The position numbers and the translations under genes were made by a program. The notes beneath the pieces were generated by a model. It was given only the letters and a program-made list of their open reading frames with translations, made no database searches and was not told the DNA's origin. 64,000 bases of DNA, from assembly GCA_011009095.1 (NCBI GenBank), contig VTPC01002468.1, forward strand, positions 62,001-126,000. The letters run 5' to 3'. The DNA comes from Ignelater luminosus. Its lineage: Eukaryota > Arthropoda > Insecta > Coleoptera > Elateridae. How positions within the stretch are numbered: the first letter of the stretch is position 1; each line of letters opens with the position of its first letter. Shown here in pieces: positions 45,801 through 58,300 of the stretch.

Positions 45801-47250
45801 TGAGTAATGTTGGAACAAACACCTTAGAGAAAATAATTTCTTAATACTGACACAAACAAAACTTTACATGTATGCATGCATTCCCCATCTAATATTAAAG
45901 CCTGGTAACTATGTAACAAAGAAAGCTCAATTATAGTCTATCTTATATAGGGTTTGTTGGTTTTATAAACGAAAAAAGTATTTGTACAGAAAGCTTTGTA
46001 ACAAAAAGTACTAATTTTATACTCTTCTAAGGTACCTACCTACCTAGTATCTGTTTTACATCTGACAGAACTTTATAATATACTGTTGATGTACTGCAAA
46101 TGCTTTTCTTTACTCTTCTCATTATCAGCTCCTTTACGTCATTTTGTTAATATTTGACTGTATATTAACAGAATATTATATGCTATTGTTTAAAATTGCA
46201 GTAGTTTGATCTAATCAATTATTCATTATTATTATTATTATCATTATCATCATCCTTATATCTCCTTGTTGTTTAGCATGTTACACTATAAATAACACGT
46301 GTGCAAAAAAAACTCAATAATTAAGTTAGGGTAGGTACTGGATGTGGAAAATCATTTTTACAGTCTTGAAACTTCGACACTCCACCTACGGCCCTTGATA
46401 CATAAATAACTATTTACTAATCATTTTTAAATGTCATATTAACACTATTGTGGTAATAACAATTAAAGTATGAATTAAAGTTCAATATGATTCAACTCCC
46501 ATTTATTCTAATCGAGTTTTTTTATGTACACACATATTATTTAGTAATTCTCGTAATTCTTCAATGAATAACAAATGAAGAATTTCTACTACCTATAGAA
46601 ATATAAATGAGCTAGATTTGAATATAATTAAAGAATTATGACTAAAAATGATTACAATAATTAATTTATAAATAGATGTTGAAATAGAAATAGAAAAATT
46701 ATGTAAGTATACTTAAGGGATTTCCAATTATTTATAAAAATTTAAAAAAATTCAAGGTTCTTAGACATTCCACAGAGTTTCTGAAAACTCACAAACTTTC
46801 TGGTAAATATTCTGTGTAATAAAATTTTCCAATGATTGGTAGTAGTACGTATCAAAGATATTTTTGTTTTTGATAACAGTCTATACTTCTAAAATTAAAC
46901 TGCAGTAAAAACAATAACCTTTATGAGGAAGTATAATTTGTTATGATCAGTTGTAACTTTTTACCTATTTTTTTAACAAAAAATACAGTGATTCATTATT
47001 TCATTAACATCCTTATACATAAATAACTGTTTTCACTTTTGAGAAAAACTTTCACTTAAAAAGTTTTTCATTATGGTTTCATTTTTATATATTATAAATA
47101 GTACCATAATTTCAAGAAGTGAGCAATGGGATTTTCAAAGACGTTGACCTGAACAACTACCCAAAATAAGAAGGTTGTCCCATCACTATTTAATTGCATT
47201 AATACACCGCTCTAAAATTATAGTAAAGTAGTAATTCCAAAAGATATTGA
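45801..47250. other. AT-rich intergenic stretch
   Basis: No gene recognised. A trinucleotide microsatellite (ATT/ATC)n lies at about 46225-46255. Confidence 0.45.
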
Positions 47251-47254
47251 CGTC

Positions 47255-47429
47255 ATCCGTCTAGGAGGGAATTGGGGCATCCCGACCTCTCTTGCCCTCT
47301 CGCACACCGCGGCGATCGTTTAAGGGTTTCCCCGTGAGATCGCGCACATTTTACTGGCGCGCGCGTTCGTTGGAGTATCCAAAACCCGGGAAAAAAGTTA
47401 TTCATAAGTTTTTCTGATTCGATATCATC
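47255..47429 (+). promoter_or_regulatory. CpG-rich promoter / 5' UTR of the zinc-finger gene
   Basis: A sharp rise in G+C and CpG (GCGGCGATCG, GCGCGCGCGTTCG) occurs just before the start codon at 47430, in AT-rich surroundings. This is a likely transcription start region. Confidence 0.5.
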
Positions 47430-48301
47430 ATGACTTGGAATACCTTCGATATTTGCGATGTTTGTGCTGCAAATCAAAAGACTATAACGGCTTCATATCA
47501 TCAAAGCTTAATTACAAAATTATATCACATATTAAATGAACATGTAAGTGTTTAGAAATAGTTCTTTATAGTAGCATCTATAAATTAATTCGTTTTTTGC
47601 AGTACAAAAAAGATTTATTTTCCTTGCGTATTCCACTACAAAAAATATGTGAATATTGCTTATTGAAAATAAGACTGTTATTAGACAATCTAGAAAAAAG
47701 AATTTTTATTAATCAATGGCAGTTATACAACATGCAAACAAATCCGCATAATCCCAATGAAAACGATGATAAGCAACCACCACAAGAACAACCACACGAG
47801 TATAATTGTGACTGTCACGAGTGCCAAATTAAATTTGGAAGCTTACCACTTCTAGTACAGGTTATTGAATATCAAGAAAAATCTAATGAAGCAAGTGACA
47901 CAATGAGTTCAACTTCTTTATCTAGTGAAAAAGTGACTGTAGACGGTAAAGTCAATACTTCCTCAAATTCTACTACAGATCTACCTGAGCCATCTACTAG
48001 TTTTGCATGTAGTTCTAATACTAAGAAAAGCATGATGTGCCCACACTGCAGTAAAAATTTTACTCATCGAGGTGACTTTAACAAACATGTACGCAAACAC
48101 ACCGGAGAGCAACCATATAGATGTGCCACTTGTAATAGAAAATTTGCACATACTTCAAATCTAAATAGACATTTAAAGGTGCATAGTGGTGATCGACCAT
48201 TTGTTTGTACAGTTTGTAATAAAAATTTCAATCGAAAAGATAAACTTGATTTGCATAAAAAAACAAAACGATGTAAAAAGTTCAGTGAAAAGCAAATGTA
48301 A
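47430..48301 (+). CDS. Zinc-finger protein with ZAD-like N-terminus and three fingers, 270 aa
   Basis: Two exons, 47430-47543 and 47603-48301, joined in phase 0 over a 59-nt intron (GTAAGT/TTGCAG). The N-terminus has Cys9-x2-Cys12 (ICDVC) and Cys54-x2-Cys57 (ICEYC) about 42 residues apart, the layout of the insect ZAD dimerisation domain. A middle CDCHEC cluster and a Ser/Thr-rich linker follow. At the C-terminus two standard C2H2 fingers (from Cys184) are joined by HTGEQPY and HSGDRPF linkers. The third finger ends H-x5-C (C2HC type). Such proteins bind DNA in the nucleus as transcription regulators. The specific orthologue is not recognised. It converges on BABAM1, with 178 bp between the stop codons. 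Confidence 0.9.
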
Positions 48302-48479
48302 TCGTACAACAAAAAGAGTGATATTTAAAAATGACTTAATTAAATTCAAGGTTGTGTACTTAATAATTTATTTATAGTATATACAGTTCAAATACTTAAA
48401 TCTTAGGCTATTACCTCACTATATGATTATTATTTATTTTAATTTATAATTTATTATCATTATTTATTTAGAAATAAAA

Positions 48480-49484
48480 TTAATTGAAAAAGTTTATATC
48501 ATATTTTGCATTTAATTGATGCATCCTTTGTAATGGATGTGATACAATCTTTGCCATTGCAAGATGCAAATCAGAAGCATTTCTAGAAACAGAAAACGAG
48601 TATCCAAAGCCTTTGGTATCAATTTGTTGAAGAACTTTAAAGATCCTGTTACAATGGTTTGCTGAACTAGGTGGTTCATGTGTCATTATAACATCTAAAG
48701 TAAAATAAGGTGAGTCAAGAAGCTCTTCAATCTCATTCGTCTTGTTAAGTTGTGGAATAGAATAGGATCGGCCATACAGCAAAATAGTTCTAACAACAAA
48801 TGTTGGCGGTATAAGTAAATTATTTTTAGGTATATCTAATTCAACTCTTTTAGCAATTAAATCAAAAACAGAGTTTAAATCAAATATGTCTTCAGGTTCA
48901 CATACTGTAGCAGATTGTATCGTACGGATTATGTCTTGAGGGGAACTTGTAAAATCATGAATCCATGTTGCAGAATTTTCATTTAAAAACACCAATGCAA
49001 ATTCATGCTGATTATCAATAGCAGTTTTATTATGTAAAAACAGCTTAATTGCATGCTGCAACATGAAAAGTGGCAAATATTTTTTTCCAGACATTATCTC
49101 AAAACAATTTTCATCTAATGCTCTATCTAAAACAATAATAATCTTTTCGGGAACATTAGAACTAGGTAATGTTCGTTGTGGTATGATAATTTCAGTTTCA
49201 GTTAAAGGTGAATGTGGCATGGCAACATCCTGTGGTTGTTCTGATGATAAAGTTAAAGACTTTACAGAAGAACAAATGACATTGTTTTCATCAACACTGG
49301 TGGAATCATCATTATCGGATTCACTGTCAACATTATTTTTTGTTGCTGGAGTCTGGCTTTGTCGTGCACTTAATGATAGTTTTGATGAAATATTGGATAC
49401 TGATTTATCTTTTTCAAGTTGGATTGGTATTATATGCTCTTTGCTGGCATTAGTACCAGATGAAGAGTCAGAGTTTTGCGACAT
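48480..49484 (-). CDS. BABAM1: BABAM1/MERIT40: BRISC and BRCA1-A complex subunit, 334 aa
   Basis: Single coding exon starting MSQNSDSSSG at 49484. A splice acceptor (ATTATATTACAG) lies just upstream on the minus strand, so the longer open frame beginning MLIILQE is intron. Residues 1-112 are Ser/Thr/Asp-rich and probably disordered. From residue 114 (KIIIVLDRAL) comes the VWA-like fold with HEFALVFLNENSATW, PPTFVVRTILLYGRS, SPYFTLDVIM, DTKGFGYSFSV and the C-terminal AKIVSHPLQR. All of these align with known MERIT40 sequences. The protein scaffolds the Lys63-specific deubiquitinase complexes BRISC (cytoplasm) and BRCA1-A (DNA damage). Confidence 0.92.
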   Translation of the reverse strand: MSQNSDSSSGTNASKEHIIPIQLEKDKSVSNISSKLSLSARQSQTPATKNNVDSESDNDDSTSVDENNVICSSVKSLTLSSEQPQDVAMPHSPLTETEIIIPQRTLPSSNVPEKIIIVLDRALDENCFEIMSGKKYLPLFMLQHAIKLFLHNKTAIDNQHEFALVFLNENSATWIHDFTSSPQDIIRTIQSATVCEPEDIFDLNSVFDLIAKRVELDIPKNNLLIPPTFVVRTILLYGRSYSIPQLNKTNEIEELLDSPYFTLDVIMTHEPPSSANHCNRIFKVLQQIDTKGFGYSFSVSRNASDLHLAMAKIVSHPLQRMHQLNAKYDINFFN

Positions 49485-49660
49485 TTCCTGTAATATAATT
49501 AGCACTAATTATTAACAAAGACTATTTTAAATAATTTAATATTCTTAAGTAAATTTTCTCAAATATAGTATGCTTTCTCATGTTAAATCTTACCGTTTTA
49601 TTATCCTGTCAGGAGTTCGTGCTTACAATTTGTTAAGTGGTAAAAACATAACCTAACAAG
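49485..49660 (-). promoter_or_regulatory. BABAM1: BABAM1 5' UTR with intron
   Basis: Minus-strand donor AAAACGGTAAGAT (about 49595) pairs with the acceptor at about 49492, giving a roughly 105-nt intron in the 5' UTR. The untranslated first exon would lie at about 49597-49660. Confidence 0.55.
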
Positions 49661-51444
49661 ATCAAACAAAAGACAGAGCACAACGCTTCGCAACGGGAAA
49701 CTTCGACTTCAAACACATTCAAACCATTCAAACGATTCAAACATTCGTTCGAACGAACATCATTCGAACATTCCAATATTTCACGAATTCACGATACTTC
49801 GACCACTTCTACTTGAACTAGAGCAAACGGAGCGAGCAAACCAAACCGAGCAAACTAGAGTTCCTAACAGTGTTGTCAGACCTGTCGTGACTACCGTGAT
49901 TACCACCAATAGATCAGAGATCAAATTTCTGATTTATATAATATACTATACCTTATCTCATTTCTATAATTCCAATCCATTTCAAATGTTTAGGGTTTAG
50001 TTGCATGCACTGTTATACCCTAAACTTATTTATGTTGCTGTTACTATTTCTAGTTACACATTTCTCACTAGGTAATCTTCTGGCAAACGAATGTCATATG
50101 TCAAAATAGGGTTAGAATGCAGTAAATTCGTTTTTATGTGCAAATCAGTTTGATTACAATTAATATTGAAGTAATAAACACAAAAAATAAATTTTTATTC
50201 CAAATAATAAACAAATAACAAAAGGTAACTCTACGAAATGCAAACATTTACCTTTTCTGAATGACAATCTAACCTCTAACTTTAAATAAAAACAAATAAC
50301 AATATTGTCAACATTTTTCAATGAAAATTTCTAGTGCTTAGAAGGTTTTGTTACCAACACAACAAAAATTTAACAGGAATTATAAAAATGAGACAAACTA
50401 TAACTCGCTAATCTTTGATAATATATTTACACTTTTATAGTTTAGTACCAGGAAACAAAAAGATGGTCTTGCCTTACTAAAGGTTTGTAGTAGTTCTGAT
50501 TTTTGAAAATGTTTTAGGTGTTGAGGTTCCAATAAGAAATTCAAATCTTCGATCTTGGCGCACTGCCACTTGCGCCGCTATTTTGAAAAAACTGCAGAAT
50601 ATCGTTTTTTTTTCAATATTTCTTTACCAGTGGATACTAGAACAAAATGATAGTAAAATACTAACTATCATCATATTTACAGATGTCATAATTTCCAATT
50701 ACTTTTGTTTCAAATATTTTCTCATATTAATGTAAACTGCGTAGCTTAGTAAAGTAAAAAATTACAGAACGCTTCGTTTTGAGCGTACTACTTTACTATT
50801 ATTATTATTATTTTTTTAATTATTTATTAAGCTAATTAGTAATTACACATTATTGCTTGCATATTAGTAATGTACGCGTAATTTACAACTTTAATAGAAG
50901 CCTTTAACATTTACCTTGATACTTTGCAACTTGATTCGAAACTATGCTTACAATTTTACAACTTTATTTAATACTTAACAGTTAGTTCAATACTTTGCAT
51001 TTTTTGTTATTTAGATAGTCCTAGTTGGTAGTTGGTGGTACAATCTTCTCACACACTAGGTTGCTCGCGGTGATGTCTTGCGATTCAAAATTGCCAATCA
51101 TCTCTTGAATTTATTCAATAATGAATAACGATTCCTTTTTTTTATCTTTACTGTTGATCAATATGTCTCACCCATTTTCACAAAATTGCCCTTTGTAAAA
51201 TAAAAAAAGATAATGGAGCAGTTTAATCCACCATTCTTGTAGCCACATATCCTGCCCATCTTTCTTGCAATTGCACGAACTATGAGATAAAATTGAGCAA
51301 GGCCTGAGGAATTGGATCCTTTGTAGATCTCGCAGGAGCGAGTTGCTATATTTCCAGCCCTACTTCAAAGGCATTTCTTTAAATAAATACCATTTTATAA
51401 AATACGGTACATTCCGTACATTCCGGCGTCTCGATAAGTATATA
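49661..51444. other. BABAM1 upstream region and gene-free spacer
   Basis: 49710-49790 holds a degenerate ATTCAAAC/ATTCGAAC tandem repeat next to the BABAM1 5' end. The rest is AT-rich with no exon recognised. Confidence 0.45.
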
Positions 51445-52342
51445 CGAGGTATGTGAGAAAAGTAATGAGACTGATTTCATACTAACCAAAGTTTTTATTT
51501 TTTTCAAACAACAATGTTATCCCCTTCAAAGTAGTTCCCTTGGGCAGCTATACACCGGCGGAGTCGTTGTTCCCATTCTTGGTAGCAGCGCTGGAAGTCT
51601 TTAACTGGTATGGCTTTTAACTGGTCGGTCACAGTCTTTTGAATGTTCTCCAGAGTTCCAAAATGACGTCCTTTTAGGACATGTTTCAATTTCGGGAAAA
51701 GGAAAAAGTCACAAGAACTCAAATCAAGTGAATAGGGGGGATGAGGAACAACAGTAATGCGTTTTGAGGTCAAAAATTCACTGATGGAAATTGCTGTGTG
51801 ACACGGAGCATTGTCATGATGTCTGTCAAAATTTGATGCACGGTGAAAGTGTTTAAATTTAACTGTTCACTCATCATCCTTACTGTTAAACGACGGTCTG
51901 ATCTTACAAGAGCCCTCACACGTTCAACGTTTTCGTCAGTTTTTGAAGTTGAAGGTATCCCTGAGCGAGGTTCATCTTCAACGTGTTCTCGGCCGTCCAA
52001 AAATGATTTGTGCCAGCGGAAAACTTGTGCTCTTGATAAGCACTGTTCCCCATAGACCTGTTTCAACTTTTCAAAAGTCACACTCGCGGATTCACCAAGT
52101 TTAACACAAAACTTTATTGCACAACGTTGCTCTAAATTCCGATGCTCCATTTCTGTAACACACAACAAAAACACAACTTCACTGATGGCGCTGTCAAAAA
52201 TAATGTGTTAGCTGTACGGAGTTGTAACTCGGACTGAGGAAGTGGAAGCAATAAACAAACCGGTTTAGCACAGGCCGGTAGACACAACGTTGCCAGATCT
52301 CCCGCAGTGTTGTCAGTCTCATTACTTTTCTCACACACCTCG
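51445..52342 (-). mobile_element. Mariner element with internal deletion (898 bp)
   Basis: TIRs CGAGGTATGTGAGAAAAGTA, continuing ATGAGACTGA (51445-51474), and the inverse at 52313-52342 differ by one base. TA flanks both ends. Full mariners are about 1.3 kb; roughly 400 bp of the catalytic core is missing, making this a non-autonomous deletion derivative. Confidence 0.9.
51504..52151 (-). pseudogene. Mariner transposase lacking part of the catalytic core
   Basis: The N-terminal part (52151 leftward, MEHRNLEQRCAIKFCVKLGE) is a complete mariner helix-turn-helix region to HQIL. Then comes a jump: the next frame resumes at RHHDNAPCHTA, followed by YSLDLSSCDFF and a family-like C-terminus ending at 51504. 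The segment containing the first catalytic Asp is deleted and the joint is out of frame. Confidence 0.85.
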
Positions 52343-53187
52343 TATATTGCAGGACATTAAAAGCTTAAAAGGATGCAAACGGGGACAATCCCGTGTTCAC
52401 AGGATGCCTGGCAACTATGCAATCTTTTTTATTATTGTATATTACCTATTTTAAATCTAGTTGGGATTACCATTTATGATTTAATACCTAATAGCTATTG
52501 TCTTACATTGCTTGGGTACAAAAGCAGTAATCATAACTACGTGCTGCCATCATTGAAGAAAGTGCTTTTAAAAGTGATGCCTTTACTTTTACTTTTGCTT
52601 TTACGAAACACTATAGTCACTCTATATATCACAGAATGACTGTACTGAACACACAAGGAAGTAACAACGAAGTAGCACAGATTAAATAAGAGTCATAAGA
52701 GTCAGATAGTTAACTCCCTATACTACCATTGTTCCCATTTTTTGTCTGTGCGCATTTACACTTGCAGCTCCGAGAGTTTATCACGCCAACACCACCTACC
52801 ATATATAGGTGGTGTTGATCACGCCTACTCTTTTACGCGAGTTTTATGAAAAGTGCATACCACGCTGTGCTGTTTGCGCAGTACATGTCAAAATCGCAAG
52901 TTCTGGGAGTTGCTTGAAAAAAGAGAGCAATAGAGCCCACAAATCTGTTGAAGTGAAACATCTATTTAATCTGTGGAAGTAGTGACTACCAGTGCCCATG
53001 ATGTGTTAATCTCTAACAACAACGATATCTATTACGTCTGGCAACGTTGTTAACCGATGATTGATAATAATAGAAGATAACCTCAAACATTCAACAACGT
53101 CATACGCAGTAGTGTTTTTGTGGTTATTATTGTAAGCGATAAACACTAATTTGTTTATTAGTGAAGAAATTGAGCCATTATAAAAGT
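52343..53187 (+). promoter_or_regulatory. Cdc40 upstream region
   Basis: No gene is recognised between the mariner and Cdc40. A perfect 12-bp inverted repeat, CAACACCACCTA / TAGGTGGTGTTG, lies at 52787-52817. The last 200 bp should contain the Cdc40 transcription start. Confidence 0.4.
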
Positions 53188-55324
53188 ATGTTGGCTTTAC
53201 AAAATTACGGAAGCAGTGATGAAGAAACAGAAAATAATGAATCCCTGAATATGGAAACTGAAGAAGTCTCTGAACATTTAAAACCAATAGCTCCAGAAAA
53301 TGTTGAATATTCAGTTCAAAATAATCTACAAATATGTGCTGCACCAATTGTCGTCCCTACTGTATGTTATTAGATTTTCAGATAGTATTATGATATTGTT
53401 TACATTATTTTATTCTAGGGTATGGAGGAATGCATAAAACATGTAGATCCAAATGCTACAGAGATACTGCATAATCCTAGATATGAAGAGTTATTTGCAC
53501 CCGTTGTAGGACCTGAGAATCCTTTTAAAACAAAGCAAATGCAGGCTGATAGAAACATGTTGTCTGGTTATATAGAACCAGCATATATAAGTGAATTTCA
53601 GTTTGAAAATCAACGACGTACCTTCAACAGTTTTGGTTATGCTTTGGATCCTACTGTTGGTGGAACAGGTGATGGAAGTAAGATAGTCGGATCAGCTGAA
53701 CTGGCAGAAGAAGGCCAAGGAAAGACCGTTTTTGAAAATACAAAGTTGCGACCATTAGATAAAAGAAAACGTAAAAAGAATAATGATCCTAGTGATATTG
53801 ATGGATTTTTGGGACCTTGGGGTGGTTTTGAAAATGAACAAAGGGTAATGAAGCCAACTGAGGAAGAAGCTGCAGAACTTGAAGAGCTGATTGCAAAACG
53901 TAATAAGAGAGGAAAAGTTGTCGAAGAAAAACCAATTGAAGAGAAAACTACGCTGCACAGTATGTATTGTTATTACTATTATATAATTTTTTATATTTCA
54001 TACTCATTAAATATTATAAATTGCAGTTCAAGATGCAGTGGATTATCAAGGTCGTTCATTCTTACATGCCCCACAAGATGTGGGTGTGAATTTACGTTCA
54101 GAAAATCCACCAGAAAAATGTTTTTTACCAAAGGCTCACATACATACGTGGTCTGGACATACCAAAGGTGTTGCTGCTATACGATGGTTTCCCAGAACTG
54201 CTCATTTGTTATTGTCTGCTAGTATGGATTGTAGAATTAAGGTAAATGTTGTTATTACTTAATGTAATTACCCATTCTAAGGTAGTTTTATTTTAGTTAT
54301 GGGAAGTTTACAATGAAAGACGATTGGTTAGAACTTATTATGGACATAGGCAGGCTGTAAGAGACATAAATTTCAATAATTCAGGGAAATTATTTTTATC
54401 TGCAGGTATGATAAATAAATATAAACAAGTTTGTATTATATTATTCATATTTTTTTATTACAGCATATGATCGCTACATAAAATTGTGGGATACAGAAAC
54501 GGGACAGGTTGTGTCTAGATTTACTAGCAGAAAGATTCCTTATTGTGTTAAATTTAATCCAGACAGAAACAAACAACATTTGTTTGTTGCAGGCACATCA
54601 GATAAGAAAATTATTTGTGTAAGTTTAAAAAAATATTTAGTAACTAGATGATAAATAATACATGCATTTTCAGTGGGATACTCGATCAGGAGATATTGTA
54701 CAAGAATATGATAGGCATTTAGGCGCTGTAAATACAATTACTTTTGTTGATGAGAATAGAAGATTTGTAACAACTTCAGATGACAAAAGTCTACGTGTCT
54801 GGGAATGGTAGGTGTAAAGTAAATTAATCTGTATAACACATCTAAATAAAATGTTGTAAATAGGGATATACCAGTTGATATGAAATACATTGCGGATCCT
54901 ACTATGCATTCGATGCCCTCAGTAACACCTGCACCTAATGGAAAGTGGTTGGCTTGTCAAAGTATGGACAACAAGATTGTTATATTTTCTGCTCTAAATA
55001 GATTTAAGATGAATAGAAAAAAGACATTTACTGGGCATATGGTAGCTGGATATGCATGTACATTAGATTTTAGTCCAGATATGAGGTATATTTCACAGTT
55101 GTAGTTACAAATCGAATTATATTTATACTTCTTTTGTGTTTTTTAGTTATTTAATATCTGGAGATGCAGATGGAAAATGTTATATATGGGATTGGAAAAC
55201 TACCAAATTATATAAAAAATGGAAAGCTCATGATAATGTTTGTATAAATGTATTGTGGCACCCCCATGAATCAAGCAAAGTAGTCACAGCAGGATGGGAT
55301 GGACTTATTAAATATTGGGATTAG
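53188..55324 (+). CDS. Cdc40: Cdc40/Prp17 pre-mRNA splicing factor, WD40 protein, 575 aa
   Basis: Eight coding exons: 53188-53361, 53419-53959, 54027-54241, 54297-54405, 54464-54618, 54674-54807, 54864-55085 and 55147-55324. All introns are 55-67 nt with consensus borders and the phases join. The start [13 protein letters not shown] is followed by the conserved [47 protein letters not shown] and [22 protein letters not shown]-terminal WD40 propeller (about residue 280 to 575) has [43 protein letters not shown] and ends WDGLIKYWD. Length matches the human protein (579 aa). It acts in the nucleus at the second catalytic step of splicing. A polyadenylation-type AATAAA is at 55389. Confidence 0.97.
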
Positions 55325-58300
55325 TCTTACCTTTTGTTTTATGTTTTATTGTACAGCACTAACATGTTTTATGTAAATACTCCATTTATAAATAAATTAA
55401 TCTTTTATTGTATAATCTTGTTGGTACTTTTTAATGTTTACATTCTTGAGGTGCAGTCAGTAATTTTGTTGTAGCTAATGAATCCAAGAATATATAGCAT
55501 CTCTTCAAATGAATGCTGTTATGGCCATCCATGATCTATAAGAGCTGTTTGACACTATGCTAAATTTTATGGAAATCTTGTATAAAAATTTGCATACAAA
55601 AACTGCAATTTTTTACAAGTTTTATTTACATTGGCTGTTTGCAACATAACTAAATTTTGTACAAATTCTTACGAATGAGCATGTGCACCATTATTATTAT
55701 AAGTAATGTTTTGTGTACTAAGGTTGGCTCAAGGTGTGGTTGGCAATCTCAAATGTCAAAGCCAATTTGTTTTTGTTTAGGAAAATCTTGATGTTAAGTA
55801 GGATTCGACCAACCTAGAAAACAAGTGTATGTATTTAAACACAATAATTCACGAAATAACGTGCAAATAGCGTAGAAATCTTCAAGACTCTCCTGACCCG
55901 GGCCGGACACGTTCTAAGCGAAAAGTTTCCAATCACCCAACCTTTCCCATCCTTGACAGCATGCAACAGCATTCACTAACCAAATACCAAATTACATCTA
56001 GGCCGAAAATGCATATGCCTACAGCGACCTCTGCTACTTATTATGATTTGACTTTTGACTTTGACTCTCAGCCCCTTCTTTTTCTTTGTCATTAGTAGTC
56101 TTAAACAGTTATTCAGGTGTAACAAGCCAATAAATTACAAAGATGAAATCAACTTTTTTATTCTTTGGTTCTGTTACTACAGCTGAAAAATTACGTTAAA
56201 CAAAATACACGGAGCCGCCAGGCTCAAACAATATCCATGAGCACAGTATCGAGTTCTAAATATGTAGTAACTAAAACTTTTATGATGCCTCTGTTTTCAA
56301 ACCTTCTGGGGGGTAATTTAAAGCTGCTGAACCTGCTTAGTAACGATCTCGAAGAAAGACGGGTTTACTGCTTGTTCAAGATGAAAGAAGATGGTTAATT
56401 TAAATAACCCTTCTGCGGATTTGTAGCTTTTACTTTTTAATCTGGAAACGGAAAAGTTATAAAAACTTTACTTTAGGAGTTCCCATCATAGCTACACATC
56501 GGCCAATGCTGTTGAGGGTCCGTCCTGCCGGTGTGATAACTGATAACAAACAAAAATAAGAAATACTTATAATCCCGCCGGCGGGATCTTTTACGGAAGG
56601 ATGCAGAATATTTAGCTGCTCTTAATGCAGCGGTGTAGTCGAACAGTTAACGCTTTAAGTTTGCCTTCGGGAAACTCAGAAATGAATTTCTAAGGTAACC
56701 GTTTTAATTTAAGACTTTCCGTGCTTTTTTTAGTTGTCGATTTGAATACCGGAACAGTAACTTTATAGAACTTGATTACCTTTTATTGCGTACTTACTTT
56801 CAGAAATGTCCGTTGTTGAATGCAGAGGAGCCTTAAGTTAACAGCTACTGCCCCGAAATGGAAAAATAAAACACAAAGGCCATCCTACTTTCTTGGCTCA
56901 TACATGACCATATACATTTATAACCTGTCTTCTACTTCTTTATACGTTGTGATGCTTTATTAAATCATCAATACAACTAAATTTGTTTCATTGGTTTCAG
57001 TGCCTTGTTTATCTTTTTTATCCCGTCATTTTTGCCAGTTTAAAGTAAATTAACCAAATTTAGAAAGTTGATATAAGATAAGTTTTTTTATAAGTAATTA
57101 ACGTAACTATTAAAATTATTCAGAGAGGGGGGGGCAAGCTTACTGATAAAGAGGATAGAACCTTCCACAGGCCGAAATTTCCGTGCCCGGCCCGACTGGG
57201 GACAAAATTGATGCGGCCCGAAAAAACCCCATAACTTCTTAATCGGCTCGATAGAGAAGCCCGAAGGGTCGAGAAGTCCAAAGACCTAAACGATTCTAAA
57301 GACTCGTATGACTCAACAGACCCGATAACAGAGAACGGTTGACCGGACGTAGGTCCAAAAAAGGACCAACTAAAAAACCCGACTCGTGTAGACCTCTAAG
57401 AGGGACGTCTACATTTCTTTTCCTATTTACCGCTGAATGCGACGCACACAACTACTCGAAGACTGTTTATGGAAATTGAGTTTTGCTTTCGATAGTCCAG
57501 GAGCCTTTTATCGACAACGCTCGTAATTGCTGCTTGTTCCTGAACACAAGGACTGCTTCTTTCTCACCGAACGTTCTCCTTATATTGCGATATATTATAA
57601 CTTTAATTTATTATTTCTTATTGTGAGGTAAATCATATTTCTATCATTTTTTGAACTATCAAATAGCCTAAGCCTAAGAAAATAACAATGGATAAATTGG
57701 ACTTCGACTTTAGATCTAATTGATATAAAATAATAATAGAAGTATAATGTCTTTGTCTTACAAAAAGAGACAAGAAATAAAAACAATACTGTAGCAGTTT
57801 TTTCACCACTCAGAAGATTTCTTTTATTATTCACGTAATTTAATAAAATGCAATTTCAAACATTCAAACCATAGGTACGTTCGTTTATGTTGTTCTTAAA
57901 ACTCGGAGTGCTCCGCTTGTTGTAAAAGCCGTTCGTTTTTGCGATCGAGTTAACAGAGTGCGCTATTGTAGCGTTCGTTTTTTACAGGACGGAGTGAAAG
58001 GTACAAACTCTTAATGCACCGACTGAAAAGGTTGTGCGTTAGGAGTTTATGGAAGCACAAGCGGAGTTGCAAAATTTGCAAACATGCAACACAATTTCTC
58101 CCTTACTTTTTTTAATGTTTAATTTCTTTACAATAATTTTGAAAATTCCATACACCCGAATTCATTTGAGTAATAAGTTTGTAAACAAAAATGTGAGAAA
58201 ACATGTATAAATTAATATGCGGACAAATTTTACTTTAATTTGGCAACCTTGCCCAGAAGAAACAGAAAACAAAATACCTATTATAACCCCAATTTTCAAT

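Noticed and set aside
49485-49505. BABAM1 start seven codons upstream (MLIILQE)
   Set aside because: This segment reads through a splice acceptor on the minus strand; the conserved-looking start is MSQNSDS at 49484.
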